Below, piece after piece: positions 26,377 through 35,634 of a stretch of DNA of 64,000 bases. The translations under genes and the position numbers were made by a program. The stretch covers positions 3,224,001-3,288,000 of the forward strand of contig OZ244783.1 in assembly GCA_965219635.1 (NCBI GenBank), read 5' to 3'. Under the pieces are notes generated by a model. That model had not been told where the DNA came from, did not search any database, and was given only the letters and a program-made list of their open reading frames with translations. The stretch's first letter is position 1, and every line of letters starts with the position of its first letter. The DNA comes from JAPOXR01 sp965219635 (GTDB lineage: Bacteria; Pseudomonadota; Alphaproteobacteria; Rhodobacterales; Rhodobacteraceae).

Positions 26377-27181
26377 TCATTCCGGCAATCGGCAGAAGCA
26401 ATGCCGGGTGATCGCCGTCGCCAATCAGAAGGGCGGGGTGGGCAAGAGCACCACAGTGATGAATCTGGGTGCGTCACTGGCAGAAAGAGGAATGAAAACG
26501 CTCGTCATTGATGCCGATCCGCAGGGAAACGCGTCAAGCGGGCTTGGAGTTAGTCCAGAGCAGCGCAGCGGGACAATCAAGAACCTGCTGGAAGGGGATG
26601 AGCCCATTGTTGCCCTTGCCAAGGAGACAAATGCGCCGGGCCTTTTCCTTGTGCCCTCATCTACTGATCTGAGTTCCATCGACATCGAACTGGCAGACAA
26701 CCCGCGCCGGGCAACCATCCTCAAGGATGCCATTGACAGGGAAACACTCGCGCAATCGGGTTACTCTCATGTGCTGATCGACTGCCCTCCTGCCCTCAAT
26801 CTGATCACCGTGAATGCCATGGTTGCGGCTCAGTCGGTCCTCGTGCCGCTTCAGGCAGAGTTTTTCGCGCTGGAGGGGCTGTCGCAACTGGTTCTGTCCA
26901 TCAGGGAGATCCGGGCCGGCGCCAACCCCGGCCTCTTCATAGAAGGAATCCTGCTGACGATGGTTGATCGCAGGAACAACCTCTCCCGGCAGGTGGTAAG
27001 GGATGCGCGGTTGAACCTGGGGGAACTCGTCATGGAGACGACAATTCCACGGAATGTGCGGCTGAGCGAAGCCCCGTCTCACGGTCTTCCGGTTACAATG
27101 TATGATCCGGGTTCCGCAGGTGCCATCGCCTACAGGAATGCAGCAACAGAATTCCTACAACGGGAAGGACGGCAAACGTGA
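26369..27181 (+). CDS. parA: Chromosome partitioning ATPase ParA
   Basis: A 270-residue MinD/ParA-type ATPase that positions the newly copied origin together with ParB-parS. The deviant Walker A KGGVGKSTTVMNLGASL begins near residue 22, and there are a Walker A' DADPQGNASSGLG and Walker B HVLIDCPPALN. It starts at GTG 26369 with AGGAAGG six bases upstream and overlaps rsmG. parB follows after 13 bases. Confidence 0.96.
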   Translation: MPDHSGNRQKQCRVIAVANQKGGVGKSTTVMNLGASLAERGMKTLVIDADPQGNASSGLGVSPEQRSGTIKNLLEGDEPIVALAKETNAPGLFLVPSSTDLSSIDIELADNPRRATILKDAIDRETLAQSGYSHVLIDCPPALNLITVNAMVAAQSVLVPLQAEFFALEGLSQLVLSIREIRAGANPGLFIEGILLTMVDRRNNLSRQVVRDARLNLGELVMETTIPRNVRLSEAPSHGLPVTMYDPGSAGAIAYRNAATEFLQREGRQT

Positions 27182-27194
27182 GAAGAGACGCGAC

Positions 27195-28109
27195 ATGAAC
27201 AATCAGCCGGACAGAAAGAACCTTGGGCGCGGCCTGTCGACATTACTCGGCGAATTGTCCCTGAACTCAGCCGATGGACCGGTTCGCGGCAGTACCGGAA
27301 ACAAGCCGGTGGCAACAGTGCCGGTCGAGAGGATCAGGCCGAACCCTGAACAGCCGCGGCAGGAATTCGAACCCCAGGCCCTTGCCGAATTGGCGGCGTC
27401 GATCATGGCGGGAGGCATAATTCAGCCGATTGTGGTCCGGCCGGACCAGGGAACTGCCGACTCCTACATCATCGTTGCCGGTGAACGCCGTTGGCGCGCA
27501 GCGCAGCAGGCACGGCTCCATGAAGTTCCAGTGGTGGTCAGGGCCTACAGCGATGGCGAGAGTCTGCAGGCGGCGCTTGTCGAGAACATCCAGAGATCCG
27601 ACCTGAATGCAATCGAGGAAGCGCAAGCTTGCCGGCAACTCATTGACAAGTTTGGCCACACGCAGGAGGACCTGTCTAAATCTCTGGGCAAATCCCGCAG
27701 CGCTGTCGCCAATCTGCTCAGGTTGTTGACATTGCCGGATGAGGTGCAGGCGATGGTGCGGGAAGGTGTTCTATCTTCAGGCCATGCCCGTGCACTCATT
27801 GGTTCCGAAAACCCATTGGCTCTGGCAAGACAGGTGGTCAACCTCAATCTGACCGTACGCCAGACCGAGGAACTGGCGAAGAAGATGGCAGAGCGGAGCG
27901 GCGACCCGGTTCCCCGGCGAGGCAAGGATGCCAACACAAGAGTGCTCGAAGCCTCCCTTTCGTCTGCGCTGAATGCGAAGGTTTCCCTTGATCTGTCGTC
28001 CAGCGGAGAAGATGGCAAGATGATTGTCCGGTTCAAGGACCTTGAACAGCTCGATCAGCTTTGCAACCTGTTCAACAGAGCCGGTGCTGATCTCCGCAAA
28101 GAGATCTGA
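27195..28109 (+). CDS. parB: Chromosome partitioning protein ParB
   Basis: A 304-residue CTP-dependent DNA clamp that loads at parS. It has the N-terminal ParA-interacting LGRGLSTLLGE, the CTP-binding box GERRWRAAQQA near residue 100, the ENIQRSDLNAIEEA segment, a central helix-turn-helix (LSKSLGKSRSAVANLLRLL) and a C-terminal dimer domain. The ATG at 27195 is the only good start; the frame extends upstream into parA. Three parS sites lie 1.4-3.5 kb upstream. Confidence 0.96.
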   Translation: MNNQPDRKNLGRGLSTLLGELSLNSADGPVRGSTGNKPVATVPVERIRPNPEQPRQEFEPQALAELAASIMAGGIIQPIVVRPDQGTADSYIIVAGERRWRAAQQARLHEVPVVVRAYSDGESLQAALVENIQRSDLNAIEEAQACRQLIDKFGHTQEDLSKSLGKSRSAVANLLRLLTLPDEVQAMVREGVLSSGHARALIGSENPLALARQVVNLNLTVRQTEELAKKMAERSGDPVPRRGKDANTRVLEASLSSALNAKVSLDLSSSGEDGKMIVRFKDLEQLDQLCNLFNRAGADLRKEI

Positions 28110-28120
28110 TCCAAAGACGG

Positions 28121-28582
28121 CTACCGGCTTGACGCCGTCATTGGCAGGCTGGCCGGACCAACGCGGCCAAGCAGGCGTTGCTGATAGGTGGCTTGCCTCC
28201 AACCCGATCTGGATAGCCATTGAGGTTCAGGCTGTCGCGCAGCCCTTGCGGCATCAATAACCACCTCATCAAATCCACTTCGGCGCGCAAGCGGATATTG
28301 ATCAGCAATCAGGTGACCGTTCGCACCCAGGCGGCCAGCAAATCCAAGCTGCCGCAACCGGAATGCGAGGCTGAACCCGCGGCCATCATTGAAGTCCGGA
28401 AACCGGATGCGTATCGCCGATATCCACGGAAAATGCCTCGGCAACTCGACCGGGTCAGCATCAGGTTCCAGTTGCAGGAGAACCGGAGCCTCTACACCCG
28501 CATCAAGTTGCCCGACCGAGGCAAATTCGCAACCCTCAAGATCGTCAGGATGGAATCCGTCGTCTCGCACTATGAAACTCAT
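28121..28582 (-). CDS. DUF934 protein associated with sulfite reductase
   Basis: A 153-residue protein of the DUF934 family, found in alpha- and betaproteobacteria beside nitrite/sulfite reductase genes. The conserved core is RIRFPDFNDGRGFSLAFRLR followed by LGFAGRLGANGHLIADQ and FDEVVIDA. Its exact role is unknown; it is thought to help assimilatory sulfate reduction. The ATG at 28582 follows GAGG at eight bases and comes 10 bases after the cysI stop. The usual next gene, cysH, is absent; parB converges instead. Confidence 0.88.
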   Translation of the reverse strand: MSFIVRDDGFHPDDLEGCEFASVGQLDAGVEAPVLLQLEPDADPVELPRHFPWISAIRIRFPDFNDGRGFSLAFRLRQLGFAGRLGANGHLIADQYPLARRSGFDEVVIDAARAARQPEPQWLSRSGWRQATYQQRLLGRVGPASLPMTASSR

Positions 28583-28592
28583 CAATTCAGCC

Positions 28593-30260
28593 TCATGCAG
28601 CCCGCTTCACCTGCTCGGGATAAAGGGCCGCCTTGAAAGGCGCGTCCCCGAGCCTGCGGTAACAGGTAATGAATTCTTCGTCCTCGGATAGCCTGAGGCC
28701 GAGATAGGCATCAACGAGGCGTTCGAGCGCAGGAACAAGCTCGGAAGCCGAAAAACCGGGGCCGGCCCGCCGGCCGATAGCGGCGTTTTCGGTAGCGTCG
28801 CCACCCAGCGTGATCTGGTAGTTCTCCGTGCCAGCCCGATCGAGGCCCAATATCCCGATATGGCCCACATGATGATGGCCGCACGCATTTATGCAGCCGG
28901 AAATCTTGACCTGCAGCGGTCCGATCCTGTGTTCGAGTTTCAACTCGTCGAACCGGCGGGAGATCTCCTGTGCAACCGGAATGGACCTGGCTGTCGCCAA
29001 TGCGCAGTAGTCCATTCCAGGACAGGCTATGATGTCGGATACCAGCCCGATATTGGCGCTGGCCAGACCGACCTGCTTCAACTGCCGATGGATTTGCGGC
29101 AGGAAAGCCCTCGGTACATGCGGCAGGACAATGTTCTGTTGGTGGCTGACACGGATCTCGTCATAGGCGAATTCTTCGGCGATATCGGCAATCGCGCGCA
29201 TCTGTTGCGAAGTTGCGTCGCCCGGCGTCCCGCCGATCGGCTTCAGTGAAATGGTCACGATTGCATGGTCGCTCCGACGGTGGCGGGCGAGATTTCTCCT
29301 GCACCATTGCTGGAAGGAGCCTTCAGCTTCATCCGTTGTTCCAGTGCCGGGATCATTGGCAGCAACGAAGTCCGGTGGTGAGAATGATGACTCGATACGG
29401 GCAAGCAGCTGCGGGTCGACACCGGGGAATGCCTGTCTGCGGGCAGAAAACTCGGCCTCTATGCGTTCCCTGAGTTCGTCGAGACCGGTCTCGTGCACAA
29501 GTATCTTGATCCTCGCCTTGTACTTGTTGTCACGGCGTCCGCTGAGGTTATAGACCCTCAATATGGCTTCGATGAATGGCAGGAGATCCTGCTTGGGCAG
29601 GAAGTCCCGGACCACCTTGCCGATCATCGGAGTACGACCCAGCCCGCCACCAACCAGGATTTCATAGCCGGTTTCGCCGCTTTCGGACCTGACTGTGCGA
29701 ATGCCGATGTCGTGCGCCCGCGTCACCGCCCGGTCGTTAGGCGAGCCGGAGACGGCTATCTTGAACTTGCGCGGCAGGTACTGGAATTCCGGGTGGTCGG
29801 TCGACCATTGCCTGATCAGTTCAGCTACCGGCCGCGGGTCCTCGATTTCGTCTTCTGCCGCCCCGGCAAAATGGTCCGCTGTCACGTTCCGGATGCAGTT
29901 TCCCGAAGTCTGGATGGCATGCATCTCGACTTCGGCCAGCGCCTCAAGAATGTCCGGTACGTCGCACAGCTTCGGCCAGTTGAACTGAACATTCTGGCGG
30001 GTGGTGAAGTGACCGTAGCCCTTGTCCCAGGTGTCGGCAATCAGGGCCAGTTGGCGCATTTGCCGACTGTCGAGAGTTCCGTAGGGAATGGCCACACGCA
30101 ACATGTAAGCATGCAATTGGAGATAGAGGCCATTCTTCAAACGGAGTGGTTTGAATTCCTCTTCGGTCAGTGAGCCGTCCAACCGCCGCTCTACCTGGTC
30201 CCTGAACTCGGCCACCCTGGCGCGTACGAAGGCATCATCGAATTCGTCGTACCTATACAT
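28593..30260 (-). CDS. cysI: Sirohaem-dependent nitrite/sulfite reductase (CysI type)
   Basis: A 555-residue reductase with sirohaem and a 4Fe-4S cluster, reducing sulfite to sulfide (or nitrite to ammonia). It has the N-terminal HFTTRQNVQFNWPKL substrate region near residue 85, the cluster ligands CPGMDYC and CINACGHHHVGHIGILG in the C-terminal half, and two ferredoxin-like halves. The ATG at 30260 has GGAGG six bases upstream; the longer frame to 30485 covers the DUF2849 gene. It overlaps that gene by eight bases. Sulfite from Xsc could be assimilated through this enzyme. Confidence 0.93.
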   Translation of the reverse strand: MYRYDEFDDAFVRARVAEFRDQVERRLDGSLTEEEFKPLRLKNGLYLQLHAYMLRVAIPYGTLDSRQMRQLALIADTWDKGYGHFTTRQNVQFNWPKLCDVPDILEALAEVEMHAIQTSGNCIRNVTADHFAGAAEDEIEDPRPVAELIRQWSTDHPEFQYLPRKFKIAVSGSPNDRAVTRAHDIGIRTVRSESGETGYEILVGGGLGRTPMIGKVVRDFLPKQDLLPFIEAILRVYNLSGRRDNKYKARIKILVHETGLDELRERIEAEFSARRQAFPGVDPQLLARIESSFSPPDFVAANDPGTGTTDEAEGSFQQWCRRNLARHRRSDHAIVTISLKPIGGTPGDATSQQMRAIADIAEEFAYDEIRVSHQQNIVLPHVPRAFLPQIHRQLKQVGLASANIGLVSDIIACPGMDYCALATARSIPVAQEISRRFDELKLEHRIGPLQVKISGCINACGHHHVGHIGILGLDRAGTENYQITLGGDATENAAIGRRAGPGFSASELVPALERLVDAYLGLRLSEDEEFITCYRRLGDAPFKAALYPEQVKRAA

Positions 30261-30564
30261 TGCCGGCCTCCGCCTGGTTTCCGTGGACATTGATGGATGG
30301 GCCTGTCGCCCTGAACTTTTCGCGGAAGTGCGTCGGCCGGGGACGGCCGTCTGTTCCGGCTTCCGCCTCTGCCAGGTAGGCGCCGACATGGATGTCTCGC
30401 CATTCGTCAACACGGGCAAGGGCCGCTGCCGCCTGCGCTTCGTCCACGAACAGCAAGGCATCACCGAATTGGCGGGTCCAGGCATCGCCTTCGGTCAGAT
30501 AGATGACATCGCCCTCAAGCAGATCATTCGACGTGATCACCTTTGGAGTAAATTTCCTTGCCAT
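30253..30564 (-). CDS. DUF2849 protein of the sulfite reductase operon
   Basis: A protein of about 103 residues of the DUF2849 family, known only from its constant place between sirohaem synthase and sulfite reductase in alphaproteobacteria. It begins MARKFTPKVITSNDLLEGDV and has a central WTRQFGDALLFVDEAQAAAA. Two ATGs stand side by side; the second (30564) has AGGAGG seven bases upstream and overlaps the sirohaem synthase stop as TGATG. Function unknown, perhaps small-subunit-like support of the reductase. Confidence 0.85.
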   Translation of the reverse strand: MARKFTPKVITSNDLLEGDVIYLTEGDAWTRQFGDALLFVDEAQAAAALARVDEWRDIHVGAYLAEAEAGTDGRPRPTHFREKFRATGPSINVHGNQAEAGNV

Positions 30565-31574
30565 CATCCAGCCTCCTGCAAGCGGCCCCAAGAAGGCGCA
30601 GGCACCACGGCCGGCAAGAGGCTGCTCTTCAGCCCTTGCGAGGCCAGATGCCGCCGGAATGCATCAATTCGTGTTCTTGCTGCGGAGCTGGAAACGAAAA
30701 GGCAGACCACCGTTTCACCTCTGAGTGGCGGGCCAGTGAGCATCGACTCCAGAATCCTGTCGACTGCGCATGCGGTGAATTCGGCTTCGCGACGCGCCAA
30801 CTCCAGCACCGCGCGAGGGGTTTCAGGATCGTGGATCACGCTGCCAGCATTCTCAAGCAACCGTCTGGCGCCAGATGTGAGCAGGTCCGGGTCTTCGGAT
30901 CCGATTTCGAGGAAGTGGACGGATCCCTTCCGAGTAGCTCCGGCAGCCGCTTCGGTCAGCAGGTGTCCAAGCCTTTTCCTGACGGCCGGTTCACCTCCTT
31001 CCGACCATGCCAGCGGTCCCTCCACGGAAAAGAATTTCCGCCAGAAACTCCGCCGCCGCGCAGGAAGGCTTATCAGGGCAGCGCGATCCCGGAACATGCG
31101 GGCAATCCTGGCAAGCGCGCCGGTGGATGCCGGCAACCGGGCTTCGAGGTCTGACTTGATCATCCTGGCGAGCACAGGCGCCGCGCCCTCCGTTCCGATC
31201 GCCACTGTCACCGGGTCGCGATCAACGATTGCCGGTGTAAGAAACTGGCAGGCCTTGAGGTTGTCGACCACATTGACCAGCACGGCTTTGGACTTGCCAA
31301 GCTTGGCTGCTGCCATGTCGGCTGTGTCCTCGCCATGCGCGCAATAGAGCAAAGCTGCATCTGCGATGTCCGGTCCGGCTAGGTGACGCTCGAAGAGCGC
31401 TATCTTGCCGTCAGCCGCCCATTTCAGGATCTGCGGTGATGGCTGGTGTCCATAGACCTCGATTGCGGCATTGGTCTTGAGAAGCAGGCGCAATTTTGCC
31501 TCTGCAACGTCACCGGCTCCGGCGACAAGAACCCTGCGGCCACTGAGGTCGAGGAAAACGGGAAAATACTGCAT
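30564..31574 (-). CDS. cysG: Sirohaem synthase-like protein: intact precorrin-2 dehydrogenase/ferrochelatase, degenerate truncated SUMT domain
   Basis: A 336-residue protein. Residues 1-200 are the CysG N-terminal module, with FPVFLDLSGRRVLVAGAGDVAEAK, NVVDNLKACQFLTPAIVDRD and VAIGTEGAAPVLARM in pieces, which oxidises precorrin-2 and inserts iron. From about residue 215 a uroporphyrinogen-III methyltransferase domain begins (GSVHFLEIGSEDPDLLTSGA), but the SAM motif GAGPGDPDLLT is lost, the glycine-rich GGDPFIFGRG loop is missing, and it stops after about 120 residues where about 250 are usual. The methylation step must then come from another gene. The ATG at 31574 follows AGAGG. Confidence 0.85.
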   Translation of the reverse strand: MQYFPVFLDLSGRRVLVAGAGDVAEAKLRLLLKTNAAIEVYGHQPSPQILKWAADGKIALFERHLAGPDIADAALLYCAHGEDTADMAAAKLGKSKAVLVNVVDNLKACQFLTPAIVDRDPVTVAIGTEGAAPVLARMIKSDLEARLPASTGALARIARMFRDRAALISLPARRRSFWRKFFSVEGPLAWSEGGEPAVRKRLGHLLTEAAAGATRKGSVHFLEIGSEDPDLLTSGARRLLENAGSVIHDPETPRAVLELARREAEFTACAVDRILESMLTGPPLRGETVVCLFVSSSAARTRIDAFRRHLASQGLKSSLLPAVVPAPSWGRLQEAG

Positions 31575-31758
31575 CGGCGCCTCTGGACGGAATGTCCTTC
31601 TTATCGCAAGATAGGGACAATAGTTCAATAATACCCGTCCAGTTTAGGTAAATAGGAACAATGTTGCCCAGAAATGAGAGATACGGATCAGGATTCCACG
31701 CAGAGTGCGCTGTTTCGAACGTTGGCTCCCGGAATCTGGAAGTCGCGAAACTGCCGGC

Positions 31759-32580
31759 TCAGTTCCAGTCCTGATGCCAGCTTGAAGGATGAAACCGGTC
31801 CGCTGGGGACAGAGTGAAGATTTCGCAGCCGGATTCGGTTACTCCGACCGAATGTTCGAACTGTGCCGAAAGCGAGCGGTCGCGGGTAACCGCCGTCCAG
31901 TTGTCCGGCAGGATCTTGGTTCCGGGTTTGCCGAGGTTGATCATTGGCTCGATCGTGAAAAACATGCCGGGTTCAAGCACCGAGCCAGAACCTGGTTTGC
32001 CGAAGTGGAGTACATTCGGCGGGAGATGGAATTCACGTCCCAAGCCATGGCCGCAGAATTCGCGCACGACAGACATCCGGTGGCTTTCAGCGTGACGCTG
32101 AATCGCAAAACCGATGTCCCCGAATGTGTTGCCGGGCCTGACCTGTTTGATGCCCAGCATCAGCGCGTCATGTGTGACATCAATCAGCCGTTGCGCCCTT
32201 CGGCTGGCCTTGCCTGCCAGATACATGCGGGAACTGTCGCCATACCAGCCGTCGACGATGACGGTGACGTCGATGTTGAGGATGTCGCCCTCTTCCAGGC
32301 GCTTGCGTCCCGGGATGCCATGGCACACGACATGGTTGACCGAAATGCAAGTGGCGTGCTGGTAGCCGCGATAGCCAATGGTTGCCGAGACAACGCCCCG
32401 TTCTTCGATCATCCCGCGGGCAAGATCATCGATCTCACCTGTAGTTGTTCCAGGCAAGACGGCTGGGCCGAGATCATCAAGAATCCCGGCTGCAACCGCA
32501 CCGGCGGCGCGCATCCCGGCGAAATCCTTGCTTGGGTGCAGGCGAATGCCCTCGCGTGTCCTGCGAGCGCCGATAATCAT
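31759..32580 (-). CDS. map: Methionine aminopeptidase, type I
   Basis: A 273-residue metalloprotease that removes the initiator methionine. The five metal ligands are all present: ILNIDVTVIVDGWYGDSS (two Asp), CGHGLGREFH (His), FTIEPMINLG (Glu) and AQFEHSVGVTESG (Glu). The substrate-side histidine is in VNHVVCHGIPG. The start at ATG 32580 (MIIGARRTREG) is the usual N-terminus. Neighbours on both sides read separately, so it is probably monocistronic. Confidence 0.95.
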   Translation of the reverse strand: MIIGARRTREGIRLHPSKDFAGMRAAGAVAAGILDDLGPAVLPGTTTGEIDDLARGMIEERGVVSATIGYRGYQHATCISVNHVVCHGIPGRKRLEEGDILNIDVTVIVDGWYGDSSRMYLAGKASRRAQRLIDVTHDALMLGIKQVRPGNTFGDIGFAIQRHAESHRMSVVREFCGHGLGREFHLPPNVLHFGKPGSGSVLEPGMFFTIEPMINLGKPGTKILPDNWTAVTRDRSLSAQFEHSVGVTESGCEIFTLSPADRFHPSSWHQDWN

Positions 32581-33349
32581 CTTCCAGTCTTCCCCGTGCA
32601 GGCGGCTCTGGCCCGCGAATGGTTCCGTTGCGAAGTCCTGGCTGTCCGTTCCGATCCTCCACACAGCCCAAATGCAATCACAATTCTGGTTTCCGGTCCT
32701 GGAGGCATCCAGCGCGCGGGGCGTCCCGAGTGGCCGGCCACCCTCATTGCCAACGTGTAGTGCGTTTCACAGGAAGTCATGAAAGCGCAATCGCAGTCTG
32801 GCTCAGGTTGCCAGTGGTTCCCGTGTTCATGCCGGACATCGGCCGTGTCTCCAATTTGCGCCTACCATCTTGAAGTGTGATTGCATGACCGCAACGTTGG
32901 CGCATTTACAGTTTTTGGCCTCTGCACGTAAGGCCGGGTGTTGCTGCCCAACTCCAGGCCACCAATCTGGCCGCCCGCTCCGTATCGCTGCGAGCCTTCC
33001 TGATTGGCAGTCGCCTGAAAGTTCAATCAATTGCAAGCGGCGATGCCGGACTCTGACTGTGGGGCGCGCAAATTGGTTTGGTTGGCCAGGAATGGGTTGC
33101 CGTCGACTGGAATGTCCGGTGTTCCACATTCCCATACACCGGACAACCTGATCGCTGCAGGGCTTCCCGCAACCGGGCGTTGAACTCCCTGTGCCGAAGT
33201 GATGCAAAGAGCGTTGGGTTGAGCTCGCCGGTAAGAGATTCGTAGATCCAACCCCTTCCCTGGAATGGCATTATGCGGGGTAAGCGAGGGTTTCAGGCCA
33301 GGGATCAAACTGTTACCGGCGCGAATTAGTGCTACGGGAGGCCGGCCGG
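32581..33349. other. 769-base region without recognisable gene
   Basis: Only short overlapping frames with no family features. It holds the map promoter and, at its right end, the GGGAGG ribosome site of the CoA-transferase gene. It may be eroded sequence. Confidence 0.5.
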
Positions 33350-34522
33350 GTGGATTCAGCAGACTTCAGACCGCTTGAAGGTGTTCGCGTCGTCGAGATG
33401 AGCCATATGGTGTTCGGGCCTTGTTGTGGCATGTTTCTCGCTTTCTCCGGCGCCGAAGTCATCAAGGTTGAACCGCCCGCCGGAGACAAGACCCGCCTGC
33501 TGACCGGTATGGGCGCCTCCTTCTTTCCGACCTTCAACAGGGGAAAGAAGTCTGTCGTTCTTGACCTGGATACAGCCGAGGGCCGCGCTGCGCTAACCAC
33601 CTTGCTGCAGAGCGCGGATGTGTTCATCGAAAATTTCCGCAACTCTCCGCTTGAGAAGGCCGGACTTGCCATTGAAACAGTTCGCGAGCGTAATCCCGGA
33701 CTGATAACCGTGGAATGCAGAGGGTTCTTGCGGGGGCCTTACGAAGACAGGACAGCGCTGGACGAGGTGGTGCAGATGATGACCGGCCTCGCTCACATGA
33801 CAGGTCCGGTTGGGAGGCCGCTTCGAGTGGGTTCTTCCGTAAACGACATCATGGGCGGGCTGTTTGGCGCATATTCGGTTGCTGGTGCCCTGAGGGAGCG
33901 CCAAAGGACCGGCAAAGGCAGAAATGTGCGCATTGGCCTATTCGAGAACAGCCTTCTGTTGGTGGCGCAACACATGGTGCAGTACGAACTGCTCGGCGTT
34001 GAGCCGCCGCCCATGCCCGACAGGGAATTCTCGTGGCCGGTATACGACATCTTCCGCACTGCCGACGAACGCGACATCTTTGTTGGTGCTGTCACGGAGG
34101 GCCAGTGGGACACACTCTGCCGGATGCTGGATCTGAACGAACTGCTTGCAGATCCTGAACTTCAAACGCGCGTCGACCAGATCAAGGCAAGGAACAGGAC
34201 AATACCCGTGTTCCGAAAGGCACTGGCGGAACGGAGCTTTCATGAACTGAGCAACGCATTTGAGGCAAACGGAATACCGTTTTCCCCTGTTGCGCGGCCA
34301 GCGGAAATGTATGACGACCCGCATGCAGGATCAGGACGAATGCCGGTTTCCAAATTGCCGGATGGCACTTCGATGCGCGCTCCGGGATTGCCGCTTGAGG
34401 TGGATGCAGCCCGCACCGAAACATCGTTGGATGTTCCTGCATTGGGAGCGGACACGTCCGATGTGCTGTCAGGGCTGGGAATTGCGCCGGAGAAGATTGA
34501 AATGGCACGGGGGCAGGAATGA
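33350..34522 (+). CDS. CaiB/BaiF-family (class III) CoA-transferase
   Basis: A 390-residue CoA-transferase. It shows the N-terminal LEGVRVVEMSHMVFGPCCGM, the nucleotide region GADVIKVE-like GAEVIKVEPPAGD, FNRGKKSVVLDLDTAEGR, and the catalytic aspartate in ALDEVVQMMTGLAHMTG near residue 147. The start is GTG at 33350, with GGGAGG eight bases upstream. The next gene, a HMG-CoA-lyase-like enzyme, begins inside its stop (ATGA), so the pair likely activates a branched or hydroxylated acid to its CoA ester and cleaves it. The acid is unknown. Confidence 0.9.
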   Translation: MDSADFRPLEGVRVVEMSHMVFGPCCGMFLAFSGAEVIKVEPPAGDKTRLLTGMGASFFPTFNRGKKSVVLDLDTAEGRAALTTLLQSADVFIENFRNSPLEKAGLAIETVRERNPGLITVECRGFLRGPYEDRTALDEVVQMMTGLAHMTGPVGRPLRVGSSVNDIMGGLFGAYSVAGALRERQRTGKGRNVRIGLFENSLLLVAQHMVQYELLGVEPPPMPDREFSWPVYDIFRTADERDIFVGAVTEGQWDTLCRMLDLNELLADPELQTRVDQIKARNRTIPVFRKALAERSFHELSNAFEANGIPFSPVARPAEMYDDPHAGSGRMPVSKLPDGTSMRAPGLPLEVDAARTETSLDVPALGADTSDVLSGLGIAPEKIEMARGQE

Positions 34523-35481
34523 CTGAATCAAGAGAATCCGGCGCAAACATCTATCCCCGGGACTCCGTGACCCTGCGCGAACTCGGGTTGCGCGACGGGT
34601 TGCAGATGACCCGCAACTGGCCTGCAACCAATGCAAAACTGGAATGGCTGGAGCTTTCATATGCAGCCGGAGTGCGGCATTTCGAAGTCGGTTCGTTCCT
34701 GCCGGCCCGGAAGTTCCCGCAATTCGCAGATGTCGCCGGGTTGATTGCCCGGGTTGGTGAAATGCCTGGCGCGGTGTCGTCGGCTCTGGCTCTCAATGAA
34801 CGGGGTATTGAAGACGCTCTATGTACGCCTGTCGACGAAATCGTCATTCCGGTGTCGTGCACTGAAGAACATAGCCAAGCGAACATGCGCCGTTCCCGCT
34901 CCTCGGCAATCGGGCTGGTTCAAGAGGCGGTTGCCGGAAGTTCCCGCAAGGACCGAAGACCGGCAGTCAGTGCCGCGACGGCGGTAGCATTTGGCTGCTC
35001 GATTGCAGGTGAAGTCAAACCCGAAGAGGTGCTTAGAGTGCTGGGCAAATGTGCCGAGGCCGGAGCTCATTCACTAGCGATTGCAGACACCGTAGGCTTT
35101 GCCGGTCCCGCCCAGGTCACACAGCTTTGCAAACTGCTGATCCGGGAATTCGGGGACTATCCGTTGAAGATCCATCTCCACGACACACGAGGGACCGCGA
35201 TTGCGAACGCGTATGCGGCACTCGATTCCGGCATTCGCATCCTCGACGGGACAATCGGCGGGCTTGGCGGGTGCCCATTTGCTCCGGGGGCGACCGGAAA
35301 CGTGGTGTTCGAAGACCTGGTCTACCTTTGCGAGCGTTGCGGATATGACACGGGCATTGATCTGGACAGGCTGGTTAAGGTGCGGTCCATTCTGGAACGG
35401 GAAATGCCCGGCGAACCACTTCATGGTACCCTTGCGAATGCGGGCATTCCGCCGCTCATCAGGTGGGCGGCAGGCCCGTAG
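34519..35481 (+). CDS. Hydroxymethylglutaryl-CoA lyase-like enzyme
   Basis: A 320-residue TIM-barrel lyase of the HMGL/DRE-TIM group. It shows the metal-binding start LRELGLRDGLQ (residues 16-26), a GSFLPARKFPQFAD substrate region, HLHDTRGTAIANAYAALDSG with the metal histidines, and the family signature IGGLGGCPFAPGATGN containing the catalytic cysteine loop. HMG-CoA lyase splits HMG-CoA into acetyl-CoA and acetoacetate; related enzymes cleave other 3-hydroxy-3-methyl acyl-CoAs. Translational coupling to a CoA-transferase suggests a dedicated short pathway rather than leucine breakdown. Confidence 0.88.
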   Translation: MTESRESGANIYPRDSVTLRELGLRDGLQMTRNWPATNAKLEWLELSYAAGVRHFEVGSFLPARKFPQFADVAGLIARVGEMPGAVSSALALNERGIEDALCTPVDEIVIPVSCTEEHSQANMRRSRSSAIGLVQEAVAGSSRKDRRPAVSAATAVAFGCSIAGEVKPEEVLRVLGKCAEAGAHSLAIADTVGFAGPAQVTQLCKLLIREFGDYPLKIHLHDTRGTAIANAYAALDSGIRILDGTIGGLGGCPFAPGATGNVVFEDLVYLCERCGYDTGIDLDRLVKVRSILEREMPGEPLHGTLANAGIPPLIRWAAGP

Positions 35482-35634
35482 TCGGATGATGGCGGCTCGT
35501 CCCCGGCTTCCAAATCCACAACCGGCCGTGTTGCCGCCTGAACCTCGTCCGGCAAATCCACATCTCTTGACGGAAGAGCTGGCGATGCCGACCGCGCGAC
35601 CCTGTATGGTTTGAAACGCCGCCAGGCTGGGAAT

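Noticed and set aside
31446..32782. Plus-strand frames through the map gene
   Set aside because: Shadows of the methionine aminopeptidase reading frame caused by the high GC third-position bias.
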